Shown piece by piece: positions 39,893 through 47,865 of a DNA stretch of 64,000 nt (its first letter is position 1; each line of letters opens with the position of its first letter). Source of the stretch: Nocardioides sp. (GTDB lineage Bacteria; Actinomycetota; Actinomycetes; Propionibacteriales; Nocardioidaceae); NCBI GenBank assembly GCA_020636915.1, contig JACJWV010000013.1:93534-157533 (forward strand), written 5' to 3'. The notes under the pieces were generated by a model. The model did not search any database. It saw nothing but the letters and a program-made list of their open reading frames with translations, and was not told the origin of the DNA. The position numbers and the translations under genes are program-made.

Positions 39893-41890
39893 GTGCCTGA
39901 GAGCCCCACCGTCACCCCCAGCGTGACTGAGCTGCTGAGCACCGCGGTGGCGGCGCTGGGCGGCGAGGAGCGGGCCGGGCAGGTGGCGATGGCCGAGGCG
40001 GTCACCGCGGCGATGGAGTCCGAGGAGCACCTGCTCGTCCAGGCCGGCACGGGCACCGGCAAGTCGCTGGCCTACCTCGTGCCGAGCCTGCTGCACGGCG
40101 AGCGCGTCGTGATCGCCACCGCGACCCTCGCGCTGCAGCACCAGCTCGTCGAGCGCGACATCCCGCGGCTGGTGGAGGCGGTCAAAGACAGTGGTGTCGA
40201 CACCAGCCACGCGGTGCTCAAGGGCCGCTCCAACTACGCCTGCCTGCACCGCATCCGCGAGGGCGTGCCCGACGACCAGGGCGCGCTGGTCGAGCTGCCC
40301 GAGGGGTCGCTGGGCAAGAAGGTCCTCGAGCTGCGCGCCTGGGCCGAGGAGGAGGTCGAGGACGGCGGCACCGGCGAGCGCGACCACGCCCCGCGCCACA
40401 CCGACAAGGAGTGGCGTCAGGTCAGCGTCAACCACCGCGAGTGCCTCGGCGCCTCCAAGTGCCCCTTCGGCCAGGAGTGCTTCGCCGAGCGCGCCCGGGA
40501 GAAGGCACACCGCTCCCACCTGGTCGTGACCAACCACAGCCTGCTCGCGATCGACGCGATCGAGGGCGTGCCGATGATCCCCGACTACGACGTCGTGGTG
40601 ATCGACGAGGCCCACGAGCTCACCACCCGGGTCACCCAGGCGGCGACCGACGAGCTGTGGGCGGCCGAGGTCGAGCGCGCGGCCCGCCGGAGCCAGCGCC
40701 ACGTGTCGGCACGCGGGGACGGCAGCGAGGCCGACGACCTCGCCGACGCCGCCGACGCGCTGCGCGAGGCCCTGGGCGGCGCCCGCCCCGGCCGGTTCGA
40801 CCGGATCCCGCAGGACGTCGGCGACGCGCTGGTGCTCGTGCGTGACGCGGCGCGAGCCTGCGTGTCGGCGTACCCGAAGACGGACAGCGCCGAGCAGGGC
40901 GCCGACGCCGGTCTGCAGCAGGCCAAGGCCGCCGTCCAGGAGGTGTTCGCCACCGCCGAGCGGATGGCCGCGGACCTCGACTCCGACGTGCTGTGGCTGG
41001 CCGAGGGCACCGAGCGGATGCCGCCGCGGCTGTGCGTGGCGCCGCTGCAGGTGTGGGGCCCGATGCGCGACAAGCTGCTCGCGGAGAAGACGGTCGTCTT
41101 CACCTCGGCGACCCTGATGCTCGGCGGTGACTTCTCCGCCGTCGCGACCAGCGTCGGCCTCAAACCGTCGGAGCGCGTCGACGAGCGCTCGACCACCGGG
41201 GGAGGCCCGTCGGGTGACGCGATGCCCTGGCGCGGCCTCGACGTCGGCAGCCCCTTCGACTACGGGCGGCAGGCGATCCTGTACGTCGCCCGCCACCTGC
41301 CGCCGCCGGGCCGCGACGGCCTCGTGGCGGCCCAGCTCGACGAGATCGTCGACCTCGTCGACGCCGCGAACGGCCGCACGCTCGGCCTCTTCTCCAGCCG
41401 CCGGGCGGCCGAGGCGGCGGCCGAGGTCGTCCGCGAGCGGTTGCCCCACCTGACCACCCTGGCCCAGGGCGACGCCCAGCTCCCCGAGCTGGCCGCGCAG
41501 TTCGTCAGCGACCCGCACACCTGCCTGTTCGGCACGCTGAGCCTGTGGCAGGGCCTCGACGTCCCGGGCGACACCTGCCAGCTGGTGCTCATCGACCGGA
41601 TCCCCTTCCCCCGGCCGGACGACCCGCTGCTCTCAGCGCGGCAGAAGGCCGCCGACGAGGCCGGCGGCAACGGCTTCATGCAGGTCGCGGCCACCCACGC
41701 CGCTCTGCTGCTCGCGCAGGGCGCCGGCCGGCTGATCCGCACGACCACCGACCGCGGGGTGGTCGCCGTGCTCGACCCGCGGCTGGCGACCGCCCGCTAC
41801 GGCCGGTTCCTCCAGGCGAGCCTGCCGCCGATGTGGACCACGGCCGACCCGGCGCTGGTCCGGCAGGCGCTCAGCCGGCTGTCCGGCTGA
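39893..41890 (+). CDS. DinG-like ATP-dependent DNA helicase
   Basis: This superfamily 2, XPD-like 5'-3' helicase has 665 residues. Walker A AGTGTGKSLAYLVP is near residue 50, the DEAH box in VVVIDEAHELTTRV, and a four-Cys Fe-S cluster region lies between them (NYACLHRI ... HRECLGASKCPFGQECFAE). C-terminal motifs are TVVFTSATLMLGG, LFGTLSLWQGLDVPGDTC and QGAGRLIRTTTDRGVVAVLDPRL. It resembles DinG/YoaA helicases that resolve R-loops and damaged forks. TAGGGT at 39881-39886 is 6 bases before the GTG, suggesting a leaderless mRNA. The stop lies inside a palindromic element. Confidence 0.93.
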   Translation: MPESPTVTPSVTELLSTAVAALGGEERAGQVAMAEAVTAAMESEEHLLVQAGTGTGKSLAYLVPSLLHGERVVIATATLALQHQLVERDIPRLVEAVKDSGVDTSHAVLKGRSNYACLHRIREGVPDDQGALVELPEGSLGKKVLELRAWAEEEVEDGGTGERDHAPRHTDKEWRQVSVNHRECLGASKCPFGQECFAERAREKAHRSHLVVTNHSLLAIDAIEGVPMIPDYDVVVIDEAHELTTRVTQAATDELWAAEVERAARRSQRHVSARGDGSEADDLADAADALREALGGARPGRFDRIPQDVGDALVLVRDAARACVSAYPKTDSAEQGADAGLQQAKAAVQEVFATAERMAADLDSDVLWLAEGTERMPPRLCVAPLQVWGPMRDKLLAEKTVVFTSATLMLGGDFSAVATSVGLKPSERVDERSTTGGGPSGDAMPWRGLDVGSPFDYGRQAILYVARHLPPPGRDGLVAAQLDEIVDLVDAANGRTLGLFSSRRAAEAAAEVVRERLPHLTTLAQGDAQLPELAAQFVSDPHTCLFGTLSLWQGLDVPGDTCQLVLIDRIPFPRPDDPLLSARQKAADEAGGNGFMQVAATHAALLLAQGAGRLIRTTTDRGVVAVLDPRLATARYGRFLQASLPPMWTTADPALVRQALSRLSG

Positions 41891-42052
41891 GCCTCGTCCA
41901 CCGATCTTGCGCCTGCTGCGCGTCCCCATCCGGGCCCGCTGGCTGCGTTGTCGCACCTCGACGGGCCTCCGGCCCGCCTTCGGCACTCCGCCATGCCAGC
42001 ACACCCGTCTGGTGACGCTCGCGACGGCGACGATCGGTCGACGAGGCTGAGC
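41886..42052. repeat. 167-bp palindromic element at the end of the helicase gene
   Basis: The 21-bp outer arms (41886-41906 and 42032-42052) match at 19 positions and enclose about 125 bases with further short inverted repeats (GGGCCTCCGGCCCGCC). The left arm contains the TGA of the helicase gene. The element fills most of the convergent spacer before the HExxH gene. No coding potential was seen in it. Confidence 0.7.
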
Positions 42053-42082
42053 GCCCGCCGGCGCTCGGTGTCCCGCGCCGCC

Positions 42083-43663
42083 CTACTTGGTGACCTGGGC
42101 GCGGACCTGCAGCTTGCGCCCGTCGTCCTTCGACGTCCCCTGGCAGGAGAAGGGGCCGCCGTTCCAGCACGAGTAGCGGGTGCCGGCGTTGACGAGGGTG
42201 ACCTCGACGTACTTCACGCCCGAGGAGCCGAACGACACCTTCTTGGACCCGTCACCGCTCGTGTTGATCGGGACGACCATCACCTGCGGGCCGCCGGACT
42301 TCCGCGCCACCGTGATGACCGCGGTGGTGTCGGTGCTCTTGGGCGTCAGGTCCACCGACACCTTGAGCTTCCAGGTCTTGGCCGACAGGCCGGAGCCGGG
42401 CACGAAGCGGGCGGTGGCGGCGGCCATGTGATCGACCTTGGCGTACAGCCACTTGCTGTCCTTCTTGCTCGACGAGAGCTTGATGGTGCCCGCGGGTGAC
42501 GCCACCGGGTAGTTGTTGGCGGCCCCCTCGTCGTAGTTCAGGCCCGGCATCCGGTTGGCCGCGGCGAAGGACGTGAAGGCGTTGACCAGGCTGACGCTCC
42601 GGGCGGCGAGCGCGTTCTGGACGGCGAGCATCGAGTAGTCGTCGGGACCGCCGGAGGCACCGTCCGCGCGCTCCCACATGTCGCGCACGATCGTCGGCAT
42701 CCCGCCCGACGCGGCGGGCAGGTGCTCGGTCAGGAAGCGGAAGAAGATCCACTCGCCGTACTGCGGTCCGGCGCCGTTGCTGAACGTGTCGACCGGCTGA
42801 CCCGGCAGGGCGAGCGGGCTGTCGACGAGGTACTGCAGGTTGTCGTTGACGTCGTCGTAGAGCTCGTCCTCGGCCCAGGTCGCCGTGGCCTCCATGAACC
42901 AGTGGTCCTCGAACAGGTCGTAGGCGAACTGCACGGCGTGGAAGTACTCGTGCGCCGCGGTCACCTGCAGGTTCTCCAGGGGCGTGTTGGTGGGGAACTG
43001 CGAGGGCGAGTAGTCGTTGTCGAGGACGCAGTAGGCCCAGGCGTCGTACGACGGCGGCGGGTTCGGGAACGTCTTGTCGCTGGTGCAGTAGCCGTAGAGA
43101 CCCTGGTCGCCGACGTCGGCGAGGTAGATGTCGGTCTGGCTGTTGCCGCCCAGGGAGCCGTCCGGCTCGGGGGTGCGGTAGCCCGCGCCGGCGTAGGTGC
43201 TGCGCACGTCGTCGACCGTCGCCGCGACCGACTCGACGTAGTCCGGGATGCCGTCCGCGTCGTTGTCCGTCGCCGGGACGGCGTCGCTGCCCGAGGTGTC
43301 CCAGTGGTAGCAGTTGGAGGCGGTGCACGCCGCGTGGGCGAGGTTGGGGCGCGCGACGGCCTTGGCGGCCGCGGCCCGGTCGGCACCCGTGAGCGAGCTG
43401 CGCACCTTGACCAGGTCGAGCAGCGCCATCGTGGCGTCGCGCGAGGCCGGCCCGCCCCGGGCGGGCCCGTGACCGGCGAGGGCGGCCTGGGCCCGGACGA
43501 GGGCCGCGTGGGCCTCGGCCCGCGACGGGGTGGACCGGTCGCCGGTCGTGGTCGAGGGTGCCGACGCCGACGCGGTGGGGGTCGCGGTCAGCCCGGCGGC
43601 GATCAGCAGGGGGACGGTGATGGCCGCGAGGACGGCGCGGCCGCGAGAGGTTCGATGCGCCAT
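42083..43663 (-). CDS. secreted putative metalloprotease (HExxH, MXAN_6640-like), paralogue 1
   Basis: The product of 526 residues has a Sec signal (AVLAAITVPLLIAAGLTATPTASA). The catalytic zinc motif is VTAAHEYFHAVQFAYD (HExxH), and the downstream FMEATATWAEDELYDDVNDNL provides a Glu that could be the third ligand. Two Cys pairs flank it (HAACTASNCYHW, GYCTSDK ... WAYCVLDND), and a C-terminal beta domain has ARKSGGPQVMVVP and SCWNGGPFSC. ATG 43663 was chosen. It lies in tandem with its paralogue at 43727. The target is unknown. Confidence 0.82.
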   Translation of the reverse strand: MAHRTSRGRAVLAAITVPLLIAAGLTATPTASASAPSTTTGDRSTPSRAEAHAALVRAQAALAGHGPARGGPASRDATMALLDLVKVRSSLTGADRAAAAKAVARPNLAHAACTASNCYHWDTSGSDAVPATDNDADGIPDYVESVAATVDDVRSTYAGAGYRTPEPDGSLGGNSQTDIYLADVGDQGLYGYCTSDKTFPNPPPSYDAWAYCVLDNDYSPSQFPTNTPLENLQVTAAHEYFHAVQFAYDLFEDHWFMEATATWAEDELYDDVNDNLQYLVDSPLALPGQPVDTFSNGAGPQYGEWIFFRFLTEHLPAASGGMPTIVRDMWERADGASGGPDDYSMLAVQNALAARSVSLVNAFTSFAAANRMPGLNYDEGAANNYPVASPAGTIKLSSSKKDSKWLYAKVDHMAAATARFVPGSGLSAKTWKLKVSVDLTPKSTDTTAVITVARKSGGPQVMVVPINTSGDGSKKVSFGSSGVKYVEVTLVNAGTRYSCWNGGPFSCQGTSKDDGRKLQVRAQVTK

Positions 43664-43726
43664 GCGTCCAGCCAACGTCAGGAAGCCCGCCCGGCGCATG
43701 ACACGTTCGGGCGGTTCGCCCGGGCG

Positions 43727-45250
43727 CTATCGGACGGCGGTCGCCCGGACCTTCAGCGGCAGGTCGTCGTCCTGGGGCCGGCCCTGGCACGACCACGCGG
43801 TGCCCTGGTAGCAGCCGCGGTAGTGGATCCCGGCGTTGGCCAGCGTCACCTCGACGGCCTCGACGTCGCGCCCGAAGCCGATGCTCGTCGTGGCGTCGCC
43901 CGCGGCGGAGAGCTTCACGGCCTTGCTCTTCGGCCTGCCCGAGGTCGGGACGACCGTGACGACGACGCCGGAGCCGCGCGACCTGGTGGGCAGGTCGAGC
44001 CGCAGCTTCAGCGAGCGGGCGGAGAGGCCCGACGCGCGGTCGAGCCGCACTGTCGCCGCGGCGAGGTGGTCGACGCGCTGGGTCAGCCACCCCGAGTCGC
44101 GGTGGCTGCCGGTCAGCGAGATCCTCCGCGCCAGCGGGGCCGCGGGGTAGCGGTTGGCCTTGCCCTCGTCGTACGACGTCCCCGGCCGGCGGTTCGCGGC
44201 GGCGAACTGCGACCAGGAGGACGTGAGGCTCCCGCCGCGGTTCGCGAGCACCCGGGCCACGGCCTGGATGGAGTAGTCGTCCGGACCGCCGGTGGCGCCG
44301 TCAGCCCTCTCCCAGATCGCCCGCACCAGCGTCGGCAGGCCGCCCGCGCTCGCGGTGTCGTGCTCGGTCAGGTAGCGGAAGAAGATCCAGTCGCCGTACT
44401 GCCGGAAGCCGGAGTTCTCGAAGTGGTCCATCGACTTGGCGGGTTGCTTGAGCGGGCTCTGCGCGAGGTACTGGAGGTTGTCGTCGACGTCGTCGTAGAG
44501 CTCGTCCTCGGCCCAGGTCGCCGTCGCCTCCATGAACCAGGCGTCCTCGTAGTAGTCGTAGGCGAACTGCACGGCGTGGAAGAGCTCGTGGGCCGCGGTC
44601 ACCTCGAGGTTCTCCAGCGGGGTGTGGGTGGGGAACTCGCGGTAGTCGTTGTCGAAGGCGCAGTAGGCCGGTGCGTCGAACGGACCGGTGCCGGTCGGCG
44701 GGTCGTCGCTGTCGCAGTAGCCGTAGAGGCCCTGCGACCCGAGGTCCTTGAGGTAGATGTCGAGCAGCCCGTTGCCGCCGGCCGAGCCGTCGGACTCGGG
44801 GGAGCGGTAGCCGGCGTCGGCGTAGGTGCCGAGCACCTTCTGCGCGACGTGGGCGACCTTGTCGACGTAGGCCTGGGTCGCCTTGTTGGGGCCGGTGGAG
44901 TACCAGTGCACGCAGACCGACGAGTAGCACTGCGACCGGTCGCCGCCGGGGCGCTGCAGGATCTGGGTCGCGGCGGCGCGGTCCGCGGTGCCGAGCTCGT
45001 CGCGGTGGGCGCGCAGGTCGCGCAGCACCAGCGTGGCGTCGCGTGACCGGGGGGCGCCGAGGTCCTCGGCCGCCGCGAGCGCCCGGGCCGCGGCCGGGGT
45101 GCTGACGGCGCGGCGGACCGGCGATGTCGGGTCCGGGTTGGTGGCGTGCGCCGGCACCGTGAGCAGGGGTACGGCGAGCAGCCCGGCCGTGAGCGGAGCC
45201 AGGGCGGACAGCAGGAGAGGTCGGCGCAGCACGCTCCTACCCAACCCCAC
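43727..45250 (-). CDS. secreted putative metalloprotease (HExxH, MXAN_6640-like), paralogue 2
   Basis: This 507-residue paralogue of the neighbour shares the zinc motif VTAAHELFHAVQFAYD and the segment AWFMEATATWAEDELYDDVDDNLQYL, plus WIFFRYLTEH and DDYSIQAVARVLANRG. Signal: LLLSALAPLTAGLLAVPLLTVPAHA. Cys pairs (RSQCYSSVCVHW; YGYCDSDD ... AYCAFDND; YRGCYQGTAWSCQG) match those of paralogue 1, so disulfides are conserved. The two genes are 63 bases apart and same-strand, indicating a tandem duplication followed by divergence. GTG 45250. Confidence 0.82.
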   Translation of the reverse strand: MGLGRSVLRRPLLLSALAPLTAGLLAVPLLTVPAHATNPDPTSPVRRAVSTPAAARALAAAEDLGAPRSRDATLVLRDLRAHRDELGTADRAAATQILQRPGGDRSQCYSSVCVHWYSTGPNKATQAYVDKVAHVAQKVLGTYADAGYRSPESDGSAGGNGLLDIYLKDLGSQGLYGYCDSDDPPTGTGPFDAPAYCAFDNDYREFPTHTPLENLEVTAAHELFHAVQFAYDYYEDAWFMEATATWAEDELYDDVDDNLQYLAQSPLKQPAKSMDHFENSGFRQYGDWIFFRYLTEHDTASAGGLPTLVRAIWERADGATGGPDDYSIQAVARVLANRGGSLTSSWSQFAAANRRPGTSYDEGKANRYPAAPLARRISLTGSHRDSGWLTQRVDHLAAATVRLDRASGLSARSLKLRLDLPTRSRGSGVVVTVVPTSGRPKSKAVKLSAAGDATTSIGFGRDVEAVEVTLANAGIHYRGCYQGTAWSCQGRPQDDDLPLKVRATAVR

Positions 45251-45283
45251 GAACCTGAGATTCGCCCAACCGATGGGGCCCGG

Positions 45284-46165
45284 TCACTGGGGAGCGGGCC
45301 GGGACTCCTGGCTGGCAGGCGTGGTAGCGGCCTGCTCGGTCGGGATCTCGCCCGGATCGACCCGGGTGAAGGGCGACTCGAACGGCAGCAGCCGGTCGAG
45401 GGCTCTGCGGACCGGGAGGTGCCCGACCGCCTCCGCCAGCGCCCAGCCGACCAGGATGACCATCCACCCGACGATCGCGTCGATGACCCAGTGGTTGCCG
45501 GTGCCGACGATGACGAAGGCGGTGCCGAGGGCATAGAGCCAGCCGAGCACGCGCACCCAGTGCCGGGTGGCGTAGAGCTGCAGCGCGAGCGCCACCCACA
45601 GCGACCAGCCGGCGTGCAGCGAGGGGAACGCGGCGAGCTCGTTGGTCAGCCCGCCCAGGCCGCGGGGTGCGGACGCGTCCCCGCCCCACCAGCCGTCGGC
45701 GGAGTGGAGGCTGAGCACGTCGACGTACCCGGACAGGAACCGCGGCGGGGCGGTCGGCAGGGAGATGTAGGCCAGCAGCCCCAGCAGGGTGCCGATCACC
45801 AGGGCGCGGCGCGCCGGGCCGTAGCGGTCGGCGCCCAGACGCCACAGCCACACCAGGACGGCGGCGGTCACGACGTAGTGCAGCGAGGCGTACCAGTAGC
45901 TGCCGGCGAGGCCGAGCACCTTGTGGTCGGTGAAGAGCTGGTTGAGCGGCACCTCCCACTGGATCCCGAGCAGGTCCTCGAGATGCAGCAGCTCCTGGGC
46001 CCGGTGCAGCGCCGGCACCATGTTGGTGTCGGCGAGCAGCCGGGCGAGGCTGTAGAGCACCCAGAGCCCCAGGATCAGGGCGACCTCGAGCAGGGCGCGG
46101 ATCCACGGCGCGAACCGGTTGCGGGCATACGCAGGCGCTGTCCTCACAGCGCCAGCGTTGTTCAT
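45284..46165 (-). CDS. PAP2-superfamily phosphatase / inositolphosphotransferase-like membrane enzyme
   Basis: The 293-residue multi-spanning protein has a PAP2 active-site layout: LPTAPPRFLSGY, then AFPSLHAGWSLWVALALQL (the SLH motif) and VGTGNHWVIDAIVGWMVI (GNHxxxD). A TM series lies between. Its nearest relatives include Aur1/Ipt1-like inositolphosphotransferases, so it may act on polyprenyl- or lipid-linked phosphates at the outer face. ATG 46165 has AGGGAGGGTGC upstream. No coupling to lexA is visible, although it lies just beyond it. Confidence 0.85.
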   Translation of the reverse strand: MNNAGAVRTAPAYARNRFAPWIRALLEVALILGLWVLYSLARLLADTNMVPALHRAQELLHLEDLLGIQWEVPLNQLFTDHKVLGLAGSYWYASLHYVVTAAVLVWLWRLGADRYGPARRALVIGTLLGLLAYISLPTAPPRFLSGYVDVLSLHSADGWWGGDASAPRGLGGLTNELAAFPSLHAGWSLWVALALQLYATRHWVRVLGWLYALGTAFVIVGTGNHWVIDAIVGWMVILVGWALAEAVGHLPVRRALDRLLPFESPFTRVDPGEIPTEQAATTPASQESRPAPQ

Positions 46166-46245
46166 GCACCCTCCCTGTGGCATCCGGGTTCCACCCGGAA
46201 TCAACACCAGGGTCTGCTCAGGTATTTCCCGGGTACGGGAAGCAG

Positions 46246-46992
46246 TCAGACCCGGCGCAGCACAGCAGTCACTTTACCGAGGATCGTGGCATGCGTGCCG
46301 TCAATGGGATCGTAGGCCGCGTTGTGAGGCAGCAGCCACACATTTCCGCCCTTGCGCTGGAAGGTCTTGACCGTGGCCTCGCCGTCGATCATCGCGGCCA
46401 CGATCTCGCCGGTCTCGGCGGTCGGCTGCTGGCGGATCACGACGTAGTCGCCGTCGCAGATCGCCGCCTCGACCATCGAGTCGCCGCGCACCTCGAGCAG
46501 GAAGAGCTGGCCGTCGCCGACCAGCTGCTTGGGCAGCGGGAAGACGTCCTCGACGCGCTCCTCGGCCAGGATCGGGCCACCGGCCGCGATCCGCCCGACG
46601 ACCGGGACGTACGCCGCCGCCGGCAGCGCGTCGCCGACGCCGGTCTCGTCGAACCCGGTGTCGTCGCCCGAGGAGATCGCGCGGCGCGCCGCGGCGGACT
46701 CGGGCAGGAACACCTGCAGGGCCCGGGGCCGGTTGGGATCCCGCTTGAGGTAGCCCTTCTCCTCCAGCACCTTGAGCTGGTGCGCCACGCTCGAGGAGCT
46801 GGTCAGCCCCACGGCCTCGCCGATCTCGCGCATCGAGGGCGGGTAGCCGCGCTGCTCGAGGGAGTCCTTGATGTGGGCGAGCACCCGCTGCTGGCGCGGG
46901 GTCAGCCCGGTGGCGTCCGCGGGCCCGTCGGGGAGCTCCGTCACTCGGGGGGTCGCCGAGGGGCCGGTCTTCTTGCCGGAGGGAGTGGCCAT
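46246..46992 (-). CDS. lexA: LexA, SOS repressor
   Basis: LexA represses DNA-damage genes and self-cleaves when RecA is activated. Its N-terminal winged helix is LTPRQQRVLAHIKDSLEQRGYPPSMREIGEAVGLTSSSSVAHQLKVLEEKG. The cleavage bond Ala-Gly is in VVGRIAAGGPILAEE, the catalytic Ser in VRGDSMVEAAI, and Lys in GEATVKTFQRK. ATG 46992 with TACCGT 6 bases upstream (complement 46999-47004) suggests a leaderless mRNA. The 248-residue product includes a Thr/Gly/Pro-rich N-terminal extension. Four SOS-box-like sites lie between lexA and the divergent LysM gene. Confidence 0.97.
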   Translation of the reverse strand: MATPSGKKTGPSATPRVTELPDGPADATGLTPRQQRVLAHIKDSLEQRGYPPSMREIGEAVGLTSSSSVAHQLKVLEEKGYLKRDPNRPRALQVFLPESAAARRAISSGDDTGFDETGVGDALPAAAYVPVVGRIAAGGPILAEERVEDVFPLPKQLVGDGQLFLLEVRGDSMVEAAICDGDYVVIRQQPTAETGEIVAAMIDGEATVKTFQRKGGNVWLLPHNAAYDPIDGTHATILGKVTAVLRRV

Positions 46993-47024
46993 GACAGGAC
47001 GGTAGCCCGTCGAGGGCCCCGTGT

Positions 47025-47040
47025 TCAAACATCTGTTCGA
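47025..47040. promoter_or_regulatory. SOS-box-like site 1
   Basis: TCAAACATCTGTTCGA matches the actinobacterial LexA palindrome (TCGAACACATGTTCGA type) at 13 of 16 positions. It lies at the -35 region expected for lexA, 32 bases before its ATG, so it is the best autoregulatory site. Confidence 0.8.
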
Positions 47041-47086
47041 ACGGCGTGTCGCTCCGAAGCGTGCGCTGACGCGTGCCCTGAATTCC

Positions 47087-47102
47087 TCGAACAAATGTTC
47101 GC
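47087..47102. promoter_or_regulatory. SOS-box-like site 2
   Basis: TCGAACAAATGTTCGC is the closest match to the TCGAACACATGTTCGA-type consensus in this spacer, differing at two positions. It is central between lexA and the LysM gene. Confidence 0.85.
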
Positions 47103-47119
47103 GTCGGCCCTTGCGGCGT

Positions 47120-47135
47120 TCGAACACCTGCTCTA
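47120..47135. promoter_or_regulatory. SOS-box-like site 3
   Basis: TCGAACACCTGCTCTA has a perfect left half-site and a weaker right half. It is 33 bases from site 2, on the same face of the helix (about three turns). Confidence 0.6.
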
Positions 47136-47154
47136 ACGTCGTACACACGTTCGA

Positions 47155-47170
47155 TCGAACACCTGATCGA
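47155..47170. promoter_or_regulatory. SOS-box-like site 4
   Basis: TCGAACACCTGATCGA has a perfect left half-site and one altered position in the right half. It is nearest the LysM gene and 35 bases from site 3. Confidence 0.7.
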
Positions 47171-47267
47171 GAGCCCGGTCCAGACCGTCCCAGCGGGACT
47201 GTCGGTGGCGGCCTCTAGAACAGGAGCCGTCCGGACACCGGCCACCTACTTCCCCAGGAGCCCGACG

Positions 47268-47618
47268 ATGAGCACGATCACCGCCACCCACCCCCTCCGC
47301 CCGACGGCCCACGCCCGCCCGGGCAGCGTGCGGCTGACCCGCCGCGGCCGGCTGGTCGTGGTCGCCCTGGCGGTGCTCACGGTCCTCGCCGTCGGCGTGC
47401 TCTTCGCCTCCGGCTCCGTCGCGACCGACGAGCCCGGCACCCCAGAGCCGACCCGCGTGGTGCAGGTCGGCGTCGGCGACACCCTCTGGGACATCGCCGC
47501 CGGCCTCGCCGGCGACGGCGACACCCGCGCGATGATCGACCGCATCGAGGAGCTCAACGCGCTCGACTCCGGCATGGTCGTCGCCGGCCAGAAGCTGGTC
47601 GTCCCGATCGGTGGTTGA
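47268..47618 (+). CDS. LysM protein divergent from lexA (ChiZ/DivS/YneA-like cell-division suppressor)
   Basis: The product of 116 residues has a single TM (RGRLVVVALAVLTVLAVGVLFASGS) and a C-terminal LysM domain (VQVGVGDTLWDIAAGLAGDGDTRAMIDRIEELNALDSGMVVAGQKLVVP). In Mycobacterium and Corynebacterium the gene divergent from lexA is SOS-induced and stops cell division (ChiZ/Rv2719c, DivS); position, size and four SOS boxes support the same role here, but residue-level identity is weak. ATG 47268, RBS CAGGAG. The last two glycines and stop come from a dispersed repeat. Confidence 0.85.
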   Translation: MSTITATHPLRPTAHARPGSVRLTRRGRLVVVALAVLTVLAVGVLFASGSVATDEPGTPEPTRVVQVGVGDTLWDIAAGLAGDGDTRAMIDRIEELNALDSGMVVAGQKLVVPIGG

Positions 47619-47648
47619 GGTGCGAGCGAAGCGAGCCTCGAAACCACC
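47610..47648. repeat. dispersed GGTGGTTGAG/CGAAACCACC palindromic element
   Basis: This is the cleanest copy of the family: GGTGGTTGAGGTGCGAGCG at the left, GCGAGCCTCGAAACCACC at the right, with GCGAGCGAAGCGAGC as an internal palindrome. The LysM gene reads GGT GGT TGA across its left end, so the element forms its C-terminus and stop codon. Confidence 0.85.
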
Positions 47649-47703
47649 ACGCTGAAGACTTCGCCGGCCGCTTCGACCCCGGCCGGCGAATACCGGGGAA
47701 GAC

Positions 47704-47735
47704 GAGGGGCGGGACCGTTCGCGGTCCCGCCCCTC
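47704..47735 (+). terminator. strong hairpin before the giant surface protein gene
   Basis: A perfect 14-bp stem (47704-47717 with 47722-47735) closes a TTCG tetraloop. It lies 86 bases after the LysM stop and 130 bases before the next start. The stability and UUCG-type loop suit a terminator or an mRNA 5' shield; there is no T-run. Confidence 0.7.
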
Positions 47736-47865
47736 GCGGCGTCCGGGGCCGCAGCACGGGTCCGGGCTTGGTGGTCCAGACGTCGTCGGCACGGGGCGGG
47801 GGCGCTGCGACGATCGACGGCAAGCGTCCGCTGGTGCGGCGGCCCCTCGGAGGAAGAAGGATCCG

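Noticed and set aside
42252..44090. A long minus-strand open frame spanning both HExxH genes
   Set aside because: It is in the wrong frame for both genes and Arg/Pro/Gly-rich, a typical GC shadow.
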